This document shows positions 31,688 to 45,153 of a stretch of DNA of 55,571 nucleotides, in pieces. Position 1 is the stretch's first letter; every line of letters begins with the position of its first letter. Where the stretch lies: contig JAUCBJ010006653.1 in assembly GCA_032718475.1 (NCBI GenBank), positions 1-55,571 on the forward strand, written 5' to 3'. The DNA is from Nemertoderma westbladi. Its lineage: Eukaryota > Xenacoelomorpha > Nemertodermatida > Nemertodermatidae. The translations under genes were made by a program, and so were the position numbers. The notes beneath the pieces are model-generated. The model was not told the DNA's origin and did no database searches. It worked only from the letters and a program-made list of their open reading frames with translations.

Positions 31688-33084
31688 TGTTCGTTGTGTT
31701 TACTCCCTCTCCCCAGGGAGGTCGTCGTTCGTTGTGTTCACTCACTCTCTCTCGGGGGAGGTCGTCGTTCGTTGTGTTTACTACCTCTCTCTCAGGGGAG
31801 GTTGTTGTTCTTTGTGTTTACTCCCTCTCTCCCAGGGAGGTCGTCGTTCGTTGTGTTCACTACCTCTCTCCCGGGGGAGGTCGTTGTTCGTTGTGTTTAC
31901 TACCTCTCTCTCGGGGGAGGTCGTTGTTCGTTGTGTTTACTCCCTCTCTCCCAGAGAGGTCGTTGTTCGTTGTGTTCACTACCTCTCTCCCAGGGGAGGT
32001 CGTTGTTTGTTGTGTTTACTACCTCTCTTTCAGGGGAGGTCGTCGTTCGTTGTGTTCACTACCTCTCTCTCAGGGGAGGTCGTTGTTCGTTGTGTTTACT
32101 ACCTCTCTCCCAGGGAGGTCGTCGTTCGTTGTGTTTACTACCTCTCTCTCGGGGGAGGTCGTCGTTCGTTGTGTTCACGACCTCTCTCCCAGGGGAGGTC
32201 GTTGTTTGTTGTGTTTACTACCTCTCTTTCAGGGGAGGTCGTCGTTCGTTGTGTTCACTACCTCTCTTTCAGGGGAGGTCGTCGTTCGTTGTGTTCACTA
32301 CCTCTCTCTCAGGGGAGGTCGTTGTTCGTTGTGTTTACTACCTCTCTCTCGGGGGAGGTCGTTGTTCGTTGTGTTCACTACCTCTCTCCCAGGGGAGGTC
32401 GTTGTTTGTTGTGTTTACTACCTCTCTTTCAGGGGAGGTCGTCGTTCGTTGTGTTCACTACCTCTCTCTCAGGGGAGGTCGTTGTTCGTTGTGTTTACTA
32501 CCTCTCTCCCAGGGAGGTCGTCGTTCGTTGTGTTTACTACCTCTCTCTCAGGGGAGGTCGTTGTTCGTTGTGTTTACTCCCTCTCTCCAGGGAGGTCGTC
32601 GTTCGTTGTGTTTACTACCTCTCTCTCAGGGGAGGTCGTTGTTCGTTGTGTTTACTACCTCTCTCCCAGGGAGGTCGTCGTTCGTTGTGTTTACTACCTC
32701 TCTCCCAGGGAGGTCATTGTTCGTTGTGTTTACTCCCTCTCCCCAGGGAGGTCGTCGTTCGTTGTGTTTACTACCTCTCTCTCAGGGGAGGTCGTTGTTC
32801 GTTGTGTTTACTACCTCTCTCCCAGGGAGGTCGTCGTTCGTTGTGTTTACTCCCTCTCTCCCAGGGAGGTCGTCGTTCGTTGTGTTCACTACCTCTCTCC
32901 CAGGGAGGTCGTCGTTCGTTGTGTTCACTACCTCTCTCTCGGGGGAGGTCGTTGTTCGTTGTGTTCACTACCTCTCTCTCAGGGGAGGTCGTTGTTCGTT
33001 GTGTTTACTCCCTCTCTCCCAGAGAGGTCGTTGTTCGTTGTGTTCACTACCACTCTCTCAGGGGAGGTCGTCGTTCGTTGTGTT

Positions 33085-33800
33085 TACTCCCTCTCTCCAG
33101 GGAGGTCGTCGTTCGCTGTGTTCACTACCTCTCTCTCGGGGGAGGTCGTTGTTCGTTGTGTTTACTACCACTCTCTCAGGGGAGGTCGTCGTTCGTTGTG
33201 TTTACTCCCTCTCTCCCAGGGAGGTCGTCGTTCGTTGTGTTCACTACCTCTCTCCCAGGGAGGTCGTCGTTCGTTGTGTTCACTACCTCTCTCTCGGGGG
33301 AGGTCGTTGTTCGTTGTGTTTACTACCTCTCTCTCGGGGGAGGTCGTCGTTCGTTGTGTTCACTACCTCTCTCCCAGGGAGGTCGTCGTTCGTTGTGTTC
33401 ACTACCTCTCTCCCAGGGAGGTCGTCGTTCGTTGTGTTTACTCCCTCTCTCCAGGGAGGTCGTCGTTCGCTGTGTTCACTACCTCTCTCTCGGGGGAGGT
33501 CGTTGTTCGTTGTGTTTACTACCACTCTCTCAGGGGAGGTCGTCGTTCGTTGTGTTTACTCCCTCTCTCCCAGGGAGGTCGTCGTTCGTTGTGTTCACTA
33601 CCTCTCTCCCAGGGAGGTCGTCGTTCGTTGTGTTCACTACCTCTCTCTCGGGGGAGGTCGTTGTTCGTTGTGTTTACTACCTCTCTCTCGGGGGAGGTCG
33701 TCGTTCGTTGTGTTCACTACCTCTCTCCCAGGGAGGTCGTCGTTCGTTGTGTTCACTACCTCTCTCCCAGGGAGGTCGTCGTTCGTTGTGTTTACTCCCT
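33085..33800. repeat. 354-bp higher-order duplication within the minisatellite
   Basis: The rare unit variant GTTCGCTGTG occurs at 33111 and 33465, and the nearby rare TACCACTCTCTC variant repeats with it. The intervening unit order is the same, so nine units were duplicated as a block. End coordinates are approximate. Confidence 0.85.
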
Positions 33801-36800
33801 CTCTCCCAGGGAGGTCGTCGTTTGTTGTGTTTACTCCCTCTCTCCAGGGAGGTCGTTGTTCGTTGTGTTTACTACCTCTCTCTCAGGGGAGGTCGTCGTT
33901 CGTTGTGTTTACTCCCTCTCTCCCAGAGAGGTCGTCGTTCGTTGTGTTCACTACCTCTCTCCCAGGGAGGTCGTCGTTCGTTGTGTTCACTCCCTCTCTC
34001 CCAGGGAGGTCGTCGTTCGTTGTGTTTACTCCCTCTCTCCCAGGGAGGTCGTCGTTCGTTGTGTTCACTACCTCTCTCTCGGGGGAGGTCGTTGTTCGTT
34101 GTGTTTACTACCTCTCTCTCAGGGGAGGTCGTCGTTCGTTGTGTTTACTACCTCTCTCCCAGGGAGGTCGTCGTTCGTTGTGTTTACTCCCTCTCTCCCA
34201 GGGAGGTCGTCGTTCGTTGTGTTCACTACCTCTCTCCCAGGGAGGTCGTCGTTCGTTGTGTTCACTCCCTCTCTCCCAGGGAGGTCGTTGTTCATTGTGT
34301 TTACTACCTCTCTCTCAGGGGAGGTCGTTGTTCGTTGTGTTTACTCCCTCTCTCCAGGGAGGTCGTCGTTCGTTGTGTTCACTACCTCTCTCTCGGGGGA
34401 CGTTGTTGTTCATTGTGTTCACTACCTCTCTCCCAGGGAGGTCGTCGTTCGTTGTGTTTACTCCCTCTCTCCAGGGAGGTCGTCGTTCGTTGTGTTCACT
34501 ACCTCTCTCTCGGGGGAGGTCATTGTTCGTTGTGTTTACTACCTCTCTCTCAGGGGAGGTCGTTGATTGTTGTGTTTACTACCTCTCTCTCGGGGGAGGT
34601 CGTCGTTCGTTGTGTTCACTACCTCTCTCTCAGGGGAGGTCGTCGTTCGTTGTGTTTACTCCCTCTCTCCCAGAGAGGTCGTTGTTCGTTGTGTTCACTA
34701 CCTCTCTCTCGGGGGACGTTGTTGTTCATTGTGTTCACTACCTCTCTCCCAGGGAGGTCGTTGTTCGTTGTGTTCACTACCTCTCTCTCGGGGGACGTTG
34801 TTGTTCGTTGTGTTTACTCCCTCTCTCCAGGGAGGTCGTCGTTCGTTGTGTTTACTCCCTCTCCCAGGGAGGTCGTCGTTCGTTGTGTTCACTACCTCTC
34901 TCTCAGGGGAAGTCGTTGTTCATTGTGTTTACTCCCTCTCTCCCAGGGAGGTCGTCGTTCGTTGTGTTCACTACCTCTCTCTCGGGGGAGGTCGTTGTTC
35001 GTTGTGTTTACTACCTCTCTCTCAGGGGAGGTCGTCGTTCGTTGTGTTTACTCCCTCTCTCCCAGGGAGGTCGTCGTTCGTTGTGTTCACTACCTCTCTC
35101 TCAGGGGAGGTCGTTGTTCGTTGTGTTTACTCCCTCTCTCCCAGGGAGGTCGTCGTTCGTTGTGTTCACTACCTCTCTCTCGGGGGAGGTCGTTGTTCGT
35201 TGTGTTTACTACCTCTCTCTCAGGGGAGGTCGTCGTTCGTTGTGTTTACTCCCTCTCTCCCAGGGAGGTCGTCGTTCGTTGTGTTCACTACCTCTCTCTC
35301 GGGGGAGGTCGTTGTTCGTTGTGTTTACTACCTCTCTCCCAGGGAGGTCGTTGTTCGTTGTGTTTACTACCTCTCTCCCAGGGAGGTCGTCTTCGTTGTG
35401 TTCACTACCTCTCTCCAGGGGAGGTCGTTGTTCGTTGTGTTTACTCCCTCTCTCCCAGGGAGGTCGTCGTTCGTTGTGTTCACTACCTCTCTCTCAGGGG
35501 AGGTCGTCGTTCGTTGTGTTTACTACCTCTCTCTCAGGGGAGGTCGTTGTTCGTTGTGTTTACTCCCTCTCTCCCAGGGAGGTCGTCGTTCGTTGTGTTC
35601 ACTACCTCTCTCTCGGGGGAGGTCGTTGTTCGTTGTGTTCACTACCTCTCTCTCGGGGGAGGTCGTTGTTCGTTGTGTTTACTCCCTCTCTCCCAGGGAG
35701 GTCGTCGTTCGTTGTGTTCACTACCTCTCTCTCGGGGGAGGTCGTCGTTCGTTGTGTTTACTCCCTCTCTCCCAGGGAGGTCGTCGTTCGTTGTGTTCAC
35801 TACCTCTCTCTCAGGGGAGGTCGTCGTTCGTTGTGTTTACTCCCTCTCTCCCAGGGAGGTCGTCGTTCGTTGTGTTCACTACCTCTCTCTCGGGGGAGGT
35901 CGTTGTTCGTTGTGTTTACTACCTCTCTCTCAGGGGAGGTCGTCGTTCGTTGTGTTCACTACCTCTCTCTCGGGGGAGGTCGTTGTTCGTTGTGTTCACT
36001 ACCTCTCCCCCAGGGAGGTCGTCGTTCGTTGTGTTTACTCCCTCTCTCCAGGGAGGTCGTCGTTTGTTGTGTTTACTCCCTCTCTCCAGGGAGGTCGTCG
36101 TTCGTTGTGTTTACTCCCTCTCTCCCAGGGAGGTCGTCGTTCGTTGTGTTCACTACCTCTCTCTCGGGGGAGGTCGTTGTTCTTTGTGTTTACTACCTCT
36201 CTCTCAGGGGAGGTCGTCGTTCGTTGTGTTCACTACCTCTCTCTCAGGGGAGGTCGTCGTTCGTTGTGTTTACTCCCTCTCTCCCAGGGAGGTCGTCGTT
36301 CGTTGTGTTCACTACCTCTCTCTCAGGGGAGGTCGTTGTTCGTTGTGTTCACTACCTCTCTCTCGGGGGAGGTCGTTGTTCGTTGTGTTCACTCCTCTCT
36401 CTCAGGGGAGGTCGTCGTTCGTTGTGTTTACTCCCTCTCTCCAGGGAGGTCGTTGTTCGTTGTGTTTACTCCCTCTCTCCAGGGAGGTCGTCGTTCGTTG
36501 TGTTTACTACCTCTCTCTCAGGGGAGGTCGTTGTTCGTTGTGTTCACTACCTCTCTCTCGGGGGAGGTCGTTGTTCGTTGTGTTTACTCCCTCTCTCCAG
36601 GGAGGTCGTTGTTCGTTGTGTTCACTACCTCTCTCTCGGGGGAGGTCGTTGTTCGTTGTGTTTACTACCTCTCTCCCAGGGAGGTCGTTGTTCGTTGTGT
36701 TCACTACCTCTCTCTCGGGGGAGGTCGTCGTTCGTTGTGTTCACTACCTCTCTCTCAGGGGAGGTCGTTGTTCGTTGTGTTTACTCCCTCTCTCCAGGGG

Positions 36801-39800
36801 AGGTCGTTGTTCGTTGTGTTTACTCCCTCTCTCCAGGGAGGTCTTCGTTCGTTGTGTTTACTACCTCTCTCTCAGGGGAGGTCGTTGTTCGTTGTGTTCA
36901 CTACCTCTCTCTCGGGGGAGGTCGTTGTTCGTTGTGTTTACTACCTCTCTCTCAGGGGAGGTCGTTGTTCGTTGTGTTTACTCCCTCTCTCCAGGGAGGT
37001 CGTTCGTTCGTTGTGTTCACTACCTCTCTCTCGGGGGAGGTCGTTGTTCGTTGTGTTTACTACCTCTCTCCCAGGGAGGTCGTCGTTCGTTGTGTTCACT
37101 ACCTCTCTCCCGGGGGAGGTCGTTGTTCGTTGTGTTTACTACCTCTCTCTCGGGGGAGGTCGTTGTTCGTTGTGTTTACTACCTCTCTCCCAGGGAGGTC
37201 GTCGTTCGTTGTGTTCACTACCTCTCTCCCAGGGGAGGTCGTTCGTTCGTTGTGTTCACTACCTCTCTCTCAGGGGAGGTCGTTGTTCGTTGTGTTCACT
37301 ACCTCTCTCTCGGGGGAGGTCGTTGTTCGTTGTGTTTACTACCTCTCTCTCAGGGGAGGTCGTCGTTCGTTGTGTTTACTACCTCTCTCTCAGGGGAGGT
37401 CGTTGTTCGTTGTGTTCACTACCTCTCTCTCGGGGGAGGTCGTTGTTCGTTGTGTTCACTACCTCTCTCTCGGGGGAGGTCGTTGTTCGTTGTGTTTACT
37501 ACCTCTCTCTCAGGGGAGGTCGTCGTTCGTTGTGTTCACTACCTCTCTCTCAGGGGAGGTCGTTGTTCGTTGTGTTCACTACCTCTCTCTCGGGGGAGGT
37601 CGTTGTTCGTTGTGTTCACTACCTCTCTCTCGGGGGAGGTCGTTGTTCGTTGTGTTCACTACCTCTCTCTCGGGGGAGGTCGTTGTTCGTTGTGTTTACT
37701 ACCTCTCTCTCAGGGGAGGTCGTTGTTCGTTGTGTTTACTACCTCTCTCTCAGGGGAGGTCGTTGTTCGTTGTGTTTACTACCTCTCTCTCAGGGGAGGT
37801 CGTTGTTCGTTGTGTTTACTACCTCTCTCTCAGGGGAGGTCGTTGTTCGTTGTGTTTACTACCTCTCTCTCAGGGGAGGTCGTTGTTCGTTGTGTTTACT
37901 ACCTCTCTCTCAGGGGAGGTCGTTGTTCGTTGTGTTTACTCCCTCTCTCTCAGGGAGGTCGTTGTTCGTTGTGTTTACTACCTCTCTCTCAGGGGAGGTC
38001 GTTGTTCGTTGTGTTTACTACCTCTCTCTCAGGGGAGGTCGTCGTTCGTTGTGTTCACTACCTCTCTCTCAGGGGAGGTCGTTGTTCGTTGTGTTTACTC
38101 CCTCTCTCCAGGGAGGTCGTTGTTCGTTGTGTTCACTACCTCTCTCTCGGGGGAGGTCGTTGTTCGTTGTGTTTACTACCTCTCTCTCAGGGGAGGTCGT
38201 TGTTCGTTGTGTTTACTCCCTCTCTCCCAGGGAGGTCGTTGTTCGTTGTGTTTACTACCTCTCTCTCAGGGGAGGTCGTTGTTCGTTGTGTTTACTACCT
38301 CTCTCTCAGGGGAGGTCGTTGTTCGTTGTGTTTACTACCTCTCTCTCAGGGGAGGTCATTGTTCGTTGTGTTTACTCCCTCTCTCCAGGGAGGTCGTTGT
38401 TCGTTGTGTTCACTACCTCTCTCCCAGGGGAGGTCGTTGTTCGTTGTGTTCACTACCTCTCTCTCAGGGGAGGTCGTTGTTCGTTGTGTTTACTACCTCT
38501 CTCTCAGGGGAGGTCGTTGTTCGTTGTGTTCACTACCTCTCTCCCAGGGGAGGTCGTTGTTCGTTGTGTTCACTACCTCTCTCTCAGGGGAGGTCGTCGT
38601 TCGTTGTGTTCACTACCTCTCTCTCAGGGGAGGTCGTTGTTCGTTGTGTTTACTACCTCTCTCTCAGGGGAGGTCATTGTTCGTTGTGTTCACTACCTCT
38701 CTCTCAGGGGAGGTCGTCGTTCGTTGTGTTCACTACCTCTCTCCCAGGGGAGGTCGTTGTTCGTTGTGTTCACTACCTCTCTCTCAGGGAGGTCGTCGTT
38801 CGTTGTGTTCACTACCTCTCTCTCAGGGGAGGTCGTTGTTCGTTGTGTTTACTACCTCTCTCTCAGGGGAGGTCATTGTTCGTTGTGTTCACTACCTCTC
38901 TCTCAGGGGAGGTCGTTGTTCGTTGTGTTTACTACCTCTCTCTCAGGGGAGGTCATTGTTCGTTGTGTTCACTACCTCTCTCTCAGGGGAGGTCGTCGTT
39001 CGTTGTGTTCACTACCTCTCTCCCAGGGGAGGTCGTTGTTCGTTGTGTTCACTACCTCTCTCTCAGGGGAGGTCGTCGTTCGTTGTGTTCACTACCTCTC
39101 TCCCAGAGAGGTCGTTGTTCGTTGTGTTCACTACCTCTCTCCCAGGGGAGGTCGTTGTTCGTTGTGTTCACTACCTCTCTCTCAGGGGAGGTCGTCGTTC
39201 GTTGTGTTCACTACCTCTCTCTCAGGGGAGGTCGTTGTTCGTTGTGTTTACTACCTCTCTCTCAGGGGAGGTCATTGTTCGTTGTGTTTACTCCCTCTCT
39301 CCAGGGAGGTCGTTGTTCGTTGTGTTCACTACCTCTCTCCCAGGGGAGGTCGTTGTTCGTTGTGTTCACTACCTCTCTCTCAGGGGAGGTCGTTGTTCGT
39401 TGTGTTTACTCCCTCTCTCCCAGAGAGGTCGTTGTTCGTTGTGTTTACTCCCTCTCTCCCAGGGAGGTCGTCGTTCGTTGTGTTTACTACCTCTCTCTCA
39501 GGGGAGGTCGTTGTTCGTTGTGTTTACTCCCTCTCTCCCAGAGAGGTCGTTGTTCGTTGTGTTTACTCCCTCTCTCCCAGGGAGGTCGTTGTTCGTTGTG
39601 TTCACTACCTCTCTCCCGGGGAGGTCGTTGTTCGTTGTGTTTACTCCCTCTCTCCCAGGGAGGTCGTTGTTCGTTGTGTTTACTCCCTCTCTCTCAGGGG
39701 AGGTCGTTGTTCGTTGTGTTTACTACCTCTCTCTCAGGGGAGGTCATTGTTCGTTGTGTTTACTCCCTCTCTCCAGGGAGGTCGTTGTTCGTTGTGTTCA

Positions 39801-42800
39801 CTACCTCTCTCTCAGGGGAGGTCGTTGTTCGTTGTGTTTACTACCTCTCTCCCAGGGAGGTCGTTGTTCGTTGTGTTCACTACCTCTCTCTCAGGGGAGG
39901 TCGTTGTTCGTTGTGTTTACTACCTCTCTCTCAGGGGAGGTCATTGTTCGTTGTGTTTACTCCCTCTCTCCAGGGAGGTCGTTGTTCGTTGTGTTCACTA
40001 CCTCTCTCTCAGGGGAGGTCGTTGTTCGTTGTGTTTACTACCTCTCTCCCAGGGAGGTCGTTGTTCGTTGTGTTCACTACCTCTCTCCCAGGGAGGTCGT
40101 TGTTCGTTGTGTTCACTACCTCTCTCTCAGGGGAGGTCATTGTTCGTTGTGTTTACTCCCTCTCTCCAGGGAGGTCGTTGTTCGTTGTGTTTACTACCTC
40201 TCTCCCAGGGAGGTCGTCGTTCGTTGTGTTCACTACCTCTCTCTCAGGGGAGGTCATTGTTCGTTGTGTTTACTCCCTCTCTCCAGGGAGGTCGTTGTTC
40301 GTTGTGTTTACTACCTCTCTCTCAGGGGAGGTCGTTGTTCGTTGTGTTTACTACCTCTCTCCCAGGGAGGTCGTCGTTCGTTGTGTTCACTACCTCTCTC
40401 TCAGGGGAGGTCGTTGTTCGTTGTGTTTACTACCTCTCTCTCAGGGGAGGTCATTGTTCGTTGTGTTTACTCCCTCTCTCCAGGGAGGTCGTTGTTCGTT
40501 GTGTTTACTCCCTCTCTCTCAGGGGAGGTCGTTGTTCGTTGTGTTTACTACCTCTCTCTCAGGGGAGGTCATTGTTCGTTGTGTTTACTCCCTCTCTCCA
40601 GGGAGGTCGTTGTTCGTTGTGTTCACTACCTCTCTCTCAGGGGAGGTCGTTGTTCGTTGTGTTTACTACCTCTCTCTCAGGGGAGGTCATTGTTCGTTGT
40701 GTTTACTCCCTCTCTCCAGGGAGGTCGTTGTTCGTTGTGTTCACTACCTCTCTCTCAGGGGAGGTCGTTGTTCGTTGTGTTTACTACCTCTCTCCCAGGG
40801 AGGTCTTCGTTCGTTGTGTTTACTACCTCTCTCTCAGGGGAGGTCATTGTTCGTTGTGTTTACTCCCTCTCTCCAGGGAGGTCGTTGTTCGTTGTGTTTA
40901 CTACCTCTCTCTCAGGGGAGGTCGTTGTTCGTTGTGTTTACTACCTCTCTCCCAGGGAGGTCGTCGTTCGTTGTGTTCACTACCTCTCTCTCAGGGGAGG
41001 TCATTGTTCGTTGTGTTTACTCCCTCTCTCCAGGGAGGTCGTTGTTCGTTGTGTTTACTACCTCTCTCTCAGGGGAGGTCGTTGTTCGTTGTGTTTACTA
41101 CCTCTCTCTCAGGGGAGGTCATTGTTCGTTGTGTTTACTCCCTCTCTCCAGGGAGGTCGTTGTTCGTTGTGTTCACTACCTCTCTCCCAGGGGAGGTCGT
41201 TGTTCGTTGTGTTTACTACCTCTCTCTCAGGGGAGGTCATTGTTCGTTGTGTTTACTCCCTCTCTCCAGGGAGGTCGTTGTTCGTTGTGTTCACTACCTC
41301 TCTCTCGGGGGAGGTCGTTGTTCGTTGTGTTTACTCCCTCTCTCCAGGGAGGTCGTTGTTCGTTGTGTTCACTACCTCTCTCTCGGGGGAGGTCGTCGTT
41401 CGTTGTGTTTACTCCCTCTCCCCAGGGAGGTCGTCGTTCGTTGTGTTCACTACCTCTCTCTCGGGGGAGGTCGTCGTTCGTTGTGTTCACTACCTCTCTC
41501 TCAGGGGAGGTCATTGTTCGTTGTGTTTACTCCCTCTCTCCAGGGAGGTCGTTGTTCGTTGTGTTCACTACCTCTCTCTCGGGGGAGGTCGTCGTTCGTT
41601 GTGTTCACTACCTCTCTCTCGGGGGAGGTCGTCGTTCGTTGTGTTTACTCCCTCTCCCCAGGGAGGTCGTCGTTCGTTGTGTTCACTACCTCTCTCTCGG
41701 GGGAGGTCGTCGTTCGTTGTGTTCACTACCTCTCTCTCAGGGGAGGTCATTGTTCGTTGTGTTTACTCCCTCTCTCCAGGGAGGTCGTTGTTCGTTGTGT
41801 TCACTACCTCTCTCTCGGGGGAGGTCGTCGTTCGTTGTGTTTACTCCCTCTCCCCAGGGAGGTCGTCGTTCGTTGTGTTCACTACCTCTCTCCCAGGGAG
41901 GTCGTCGTTCGTTGTGTTTACTCCCTCTCTCCAGGGAGGTCGTTGTTCGTTGTGTTCACTACCTCTCTCTCGGGGGAGGTCGTCGTTCGTTGTGTTTACT
42001 CCCTCTCCCCAGGGAGGTCGTCGTTCGTTGTGTTCACTACCTCTCTCTCAGGGGAGGTCGTTGTTCGTTGTGTTCACTACCTCTCTCCCAGGGAGGTCGT
42101 CGTTCGTTGTGTTTACTCCCTCTCTCCAGGGAGGTCGTTGTTCGTTGTGTTCACTACCTCTCTCTCGGGGGAGGTCGTCGTTCGTTGTGTTTACTCCCTC
42201 TCCCCAGGGAGGTCGTCGTTCGTTGTGTTCACTACCTCTCTCTCAGGGGAGGTCGTTGTTCGTTGTGTTCACTACCTCTCTCTCGGGGGAGGTCGTTGTT
42301 CGTTGTGTTTACTCCCTCTCTCCCAGGGAGGTCGTTGTTCGTTGTGTTCACTACCTCTCTCTCTCAGGGGAGGTCGTCGTTCGTTGTGTTCACTACCTCT
42401 CTCCCAGGGAGGTCATTGTTCGTTGTGTTTACTCCCTCTCTCCAGGGAGGTCGTTGTTCGTTGTGTTCACTACCTCTCTCCCAGGGAGGTCGTCGTTCGT
42501 TGTGTTCACTACCTCTCTCTCGGGGGAGGTCGTTGTTCGTTGTGTTCACTACCTCTCTCCCAGGGGAGGTCGTTGTTCGTTGTGTTTACTCCCTCTCTCC
42601 CAGGGAGGTCGTTGTTCGTTGTGTTTACTCCCTCTCTCCCAGGGAGGTCGTCGTTCGTTGTGTTCACTACCTCTCTCTCAGGGGAGGTCGTTGTTCGTTG
42701 TGTTTACTCCCTCTCTCCCAGGGAGGTCGTCGTTCGTTGTGTTCACTACCTCTCTCTCAGGGGAGGTCGTTGTTCGTTGTGTTTACTCCCTCTCTCCCAG

Positions 42801-45153
42801 GGAGGTCGTCGTTCGTTGTGTTCACTACCTCTCTCTCTGTGGAGGTCGCCGTTCGTTGTGTTTACTCCCTCTCTCCAGGGAGGTCGTTGTTCGTTGTGTT
42901 TACTCCCTCTCTCCCAGGGAGGTCGTCGTTCGTTGTGTTCACTACCTCTCTCTCAGGGGAGGTCGTTGTTCGTTGTGTTTACTCCCTCTCTCCCAGAGAG
43001 GTCGTTGTTCGTTGTGTTTACTCCCTCTCTCCCAGGGAGGTCGTCGTTCGTTGTTTTTACTCCCTCTCTCCAGGGAGGTCGTTGTTCGTTGTGTTCACTA
43101 CCTCTCTCTCAGGGGAGGTCGTTGTTCGTTGTGTTTACTCCCTCTCTCCCAGAGAGGTCGTTGTTCGTTGTGTTTACTCCCTCTCTCCCAGGGAGGTCGT
43201 TGTTCGTTGTGTTCACTACCTCTCTCCCGGGGAGGTCGTTGTTCGTTGTGTTTACTCCCTCTCTCCCAGGGAGGTCGTTGTTCGTTGTGTTTACTCCCTC
43301 TCTCCCAGGGAGGTCGTTGTTCGTTGTGTTCACTACCTCTCTCTCGGGGGAGGTCGTTGTTCGTTGTGTTTACTCCCTCTCTCCCAGGGAGGTCGTTGTT
43401 CGTTGTGTTTACTACCTCTCTCTCAGGGGAGGTCGTTGTTCGTTGTGTTTACTCCCTCTCTCCCAGAGAGGTCGTTGTTCGTTGTGTTTACTCCCTCTCT
43501 CCCAGGGAGGTCGTTGTTCGTTGTGTTTACTCCCTCTCTCCCAGGGAGGTCGTTGTTCGTTGTGTTTACTCCCTCTCTCCCAGGGAGGTCGTTGTTTGTT
43601 GTGTTTACTCCCTCTCTCCCAGGGAGGTCGTTGTTCGTTGTGTTCACTACCTCTCTCTCGGGGGAGGTCGTTGTTCGTTGTGTTTACTCCCTCTCTCCCA
43701 GAGAGGTCGTTGTTCGTTGTGTTTACTCCCTCTCTCCCAGGGAGGTCGTTGTTCGTTGTGTTTACTCCCTCTCTCCCAGAGAGGTCGTTGTTTGTTGTGT
43801 TTACTCCCTCTCTCCCAGAGAGGTCGTTGTTTGTTGTGTTTACTCCCTCTCTCCCAGGGAGGTCGTTGTTCGTTGTGTTCACTACCTCTCTCTCGGGGGA
43901 GGTCGTTGTTCGTTGTGTTTACTCCCTCTCTCCCAGGGAGGTCGTTGTTCGTTGTGTTCACTACCTCTCTCTCGGGGGAGGTCGTTGTTCGTTGTGTTTA
44001 CTCCCTCTCTCCCAGGGAGGTCGTTGTTCGTTGTGTTCACTACCTCTCTCTCGGGGGAGGTCGTTGTTCGTTGTGTTTACTCCCTCTCTCCCAGGGAGGT
44101 CGTTGTTCGTTGTGTTCACTACCTCTCTCTCAGGGGAGGTCGTCGTTCATTGTTTTCACTACCTCTCTCTCAGGGGAGGTCGTTGTTCGTTGTGTTTACT
44201 CCCTCTCTCCCAGGGAGGTCGTTGTTCGTTGTGTTCACTACCTCTCTCCCAGGGAGGTCGTCGTTCGTTGTGTTCACTACCTCTCTCCCGGGGGAGGTCG
44301 TTGTTCGTTGTGTTCACTACCTCTCTCTCGGGGGAGGTCGTTGTTCGTTGTGTTTACTCCCTCTCTCTCAGGGGAGGTCGTTGTTCGTTGTGTTCACTAC
44401 CTCTCTCCCAGGGAGGTCGTCGTTCGTTGTGTTCACTACCTCTCTCCCGGGGGAGGTCGTTGTTCGTTGTGTTCACTACCTCTCTCTCGGGGGAGGTCGT
44501 TGTTCGTTGTGTTTACTCCCTCTCTCCCAGGGAGGTCGTTGTTCGTTGTGTTCACTACCTCTCTCCCAGGGAGGTCGTCGTTCGTTGTGTTCACTACCTC
44601 TCTCCCGGGGGAGGTCGTTGTTCGTTGTGTTCACTACCTCTCTCTCGGGGGAGGTCGTTGTTCGTTGTGTTTACTCCCTCTCTCTCAGGGGAGGTCGTTG
44701 TTCGTTGTGTTCACTACCTCTCTCTCGGGGGAGGTCGTTGTTCGTTGTGTTCACTACCTCTCTCTCGGGGGAGGTCGTTGTTCGTTGTGTTTACTCCCTC
44801 TCTCTCAGGGGAGGTCGTTGTTCGTTGTGTTCACTACCTCTCTCTCGGGGGAGGTCGTCGTTCGTTGTGTTTACTACCTCTCTCTCGGGGGAGGTCGTTG
44901 TTCGTTGTGTTTACTACCTCTCTCCCGGGGGAGGTCGTTGTTCGTTGTGTTCACTACCTCTCTCTCGGGGGAGGTCGTTGTTCGTTGTGTTTACTCCCTC
45001 TCTCTCAGGGGAGGTCGTTGTTCGTTGTGTTCACTACCTCTCTCTCGGGGGAGGTCGTCGTTCGTTGTGTTTACTACCTCTCTCTCGGGGGAGGTCGTTG
45101 TTCGTTGTGTTTACTACCTCTCTCTCGGGGGAGGTCGTTGTTCGTTGTGTTCA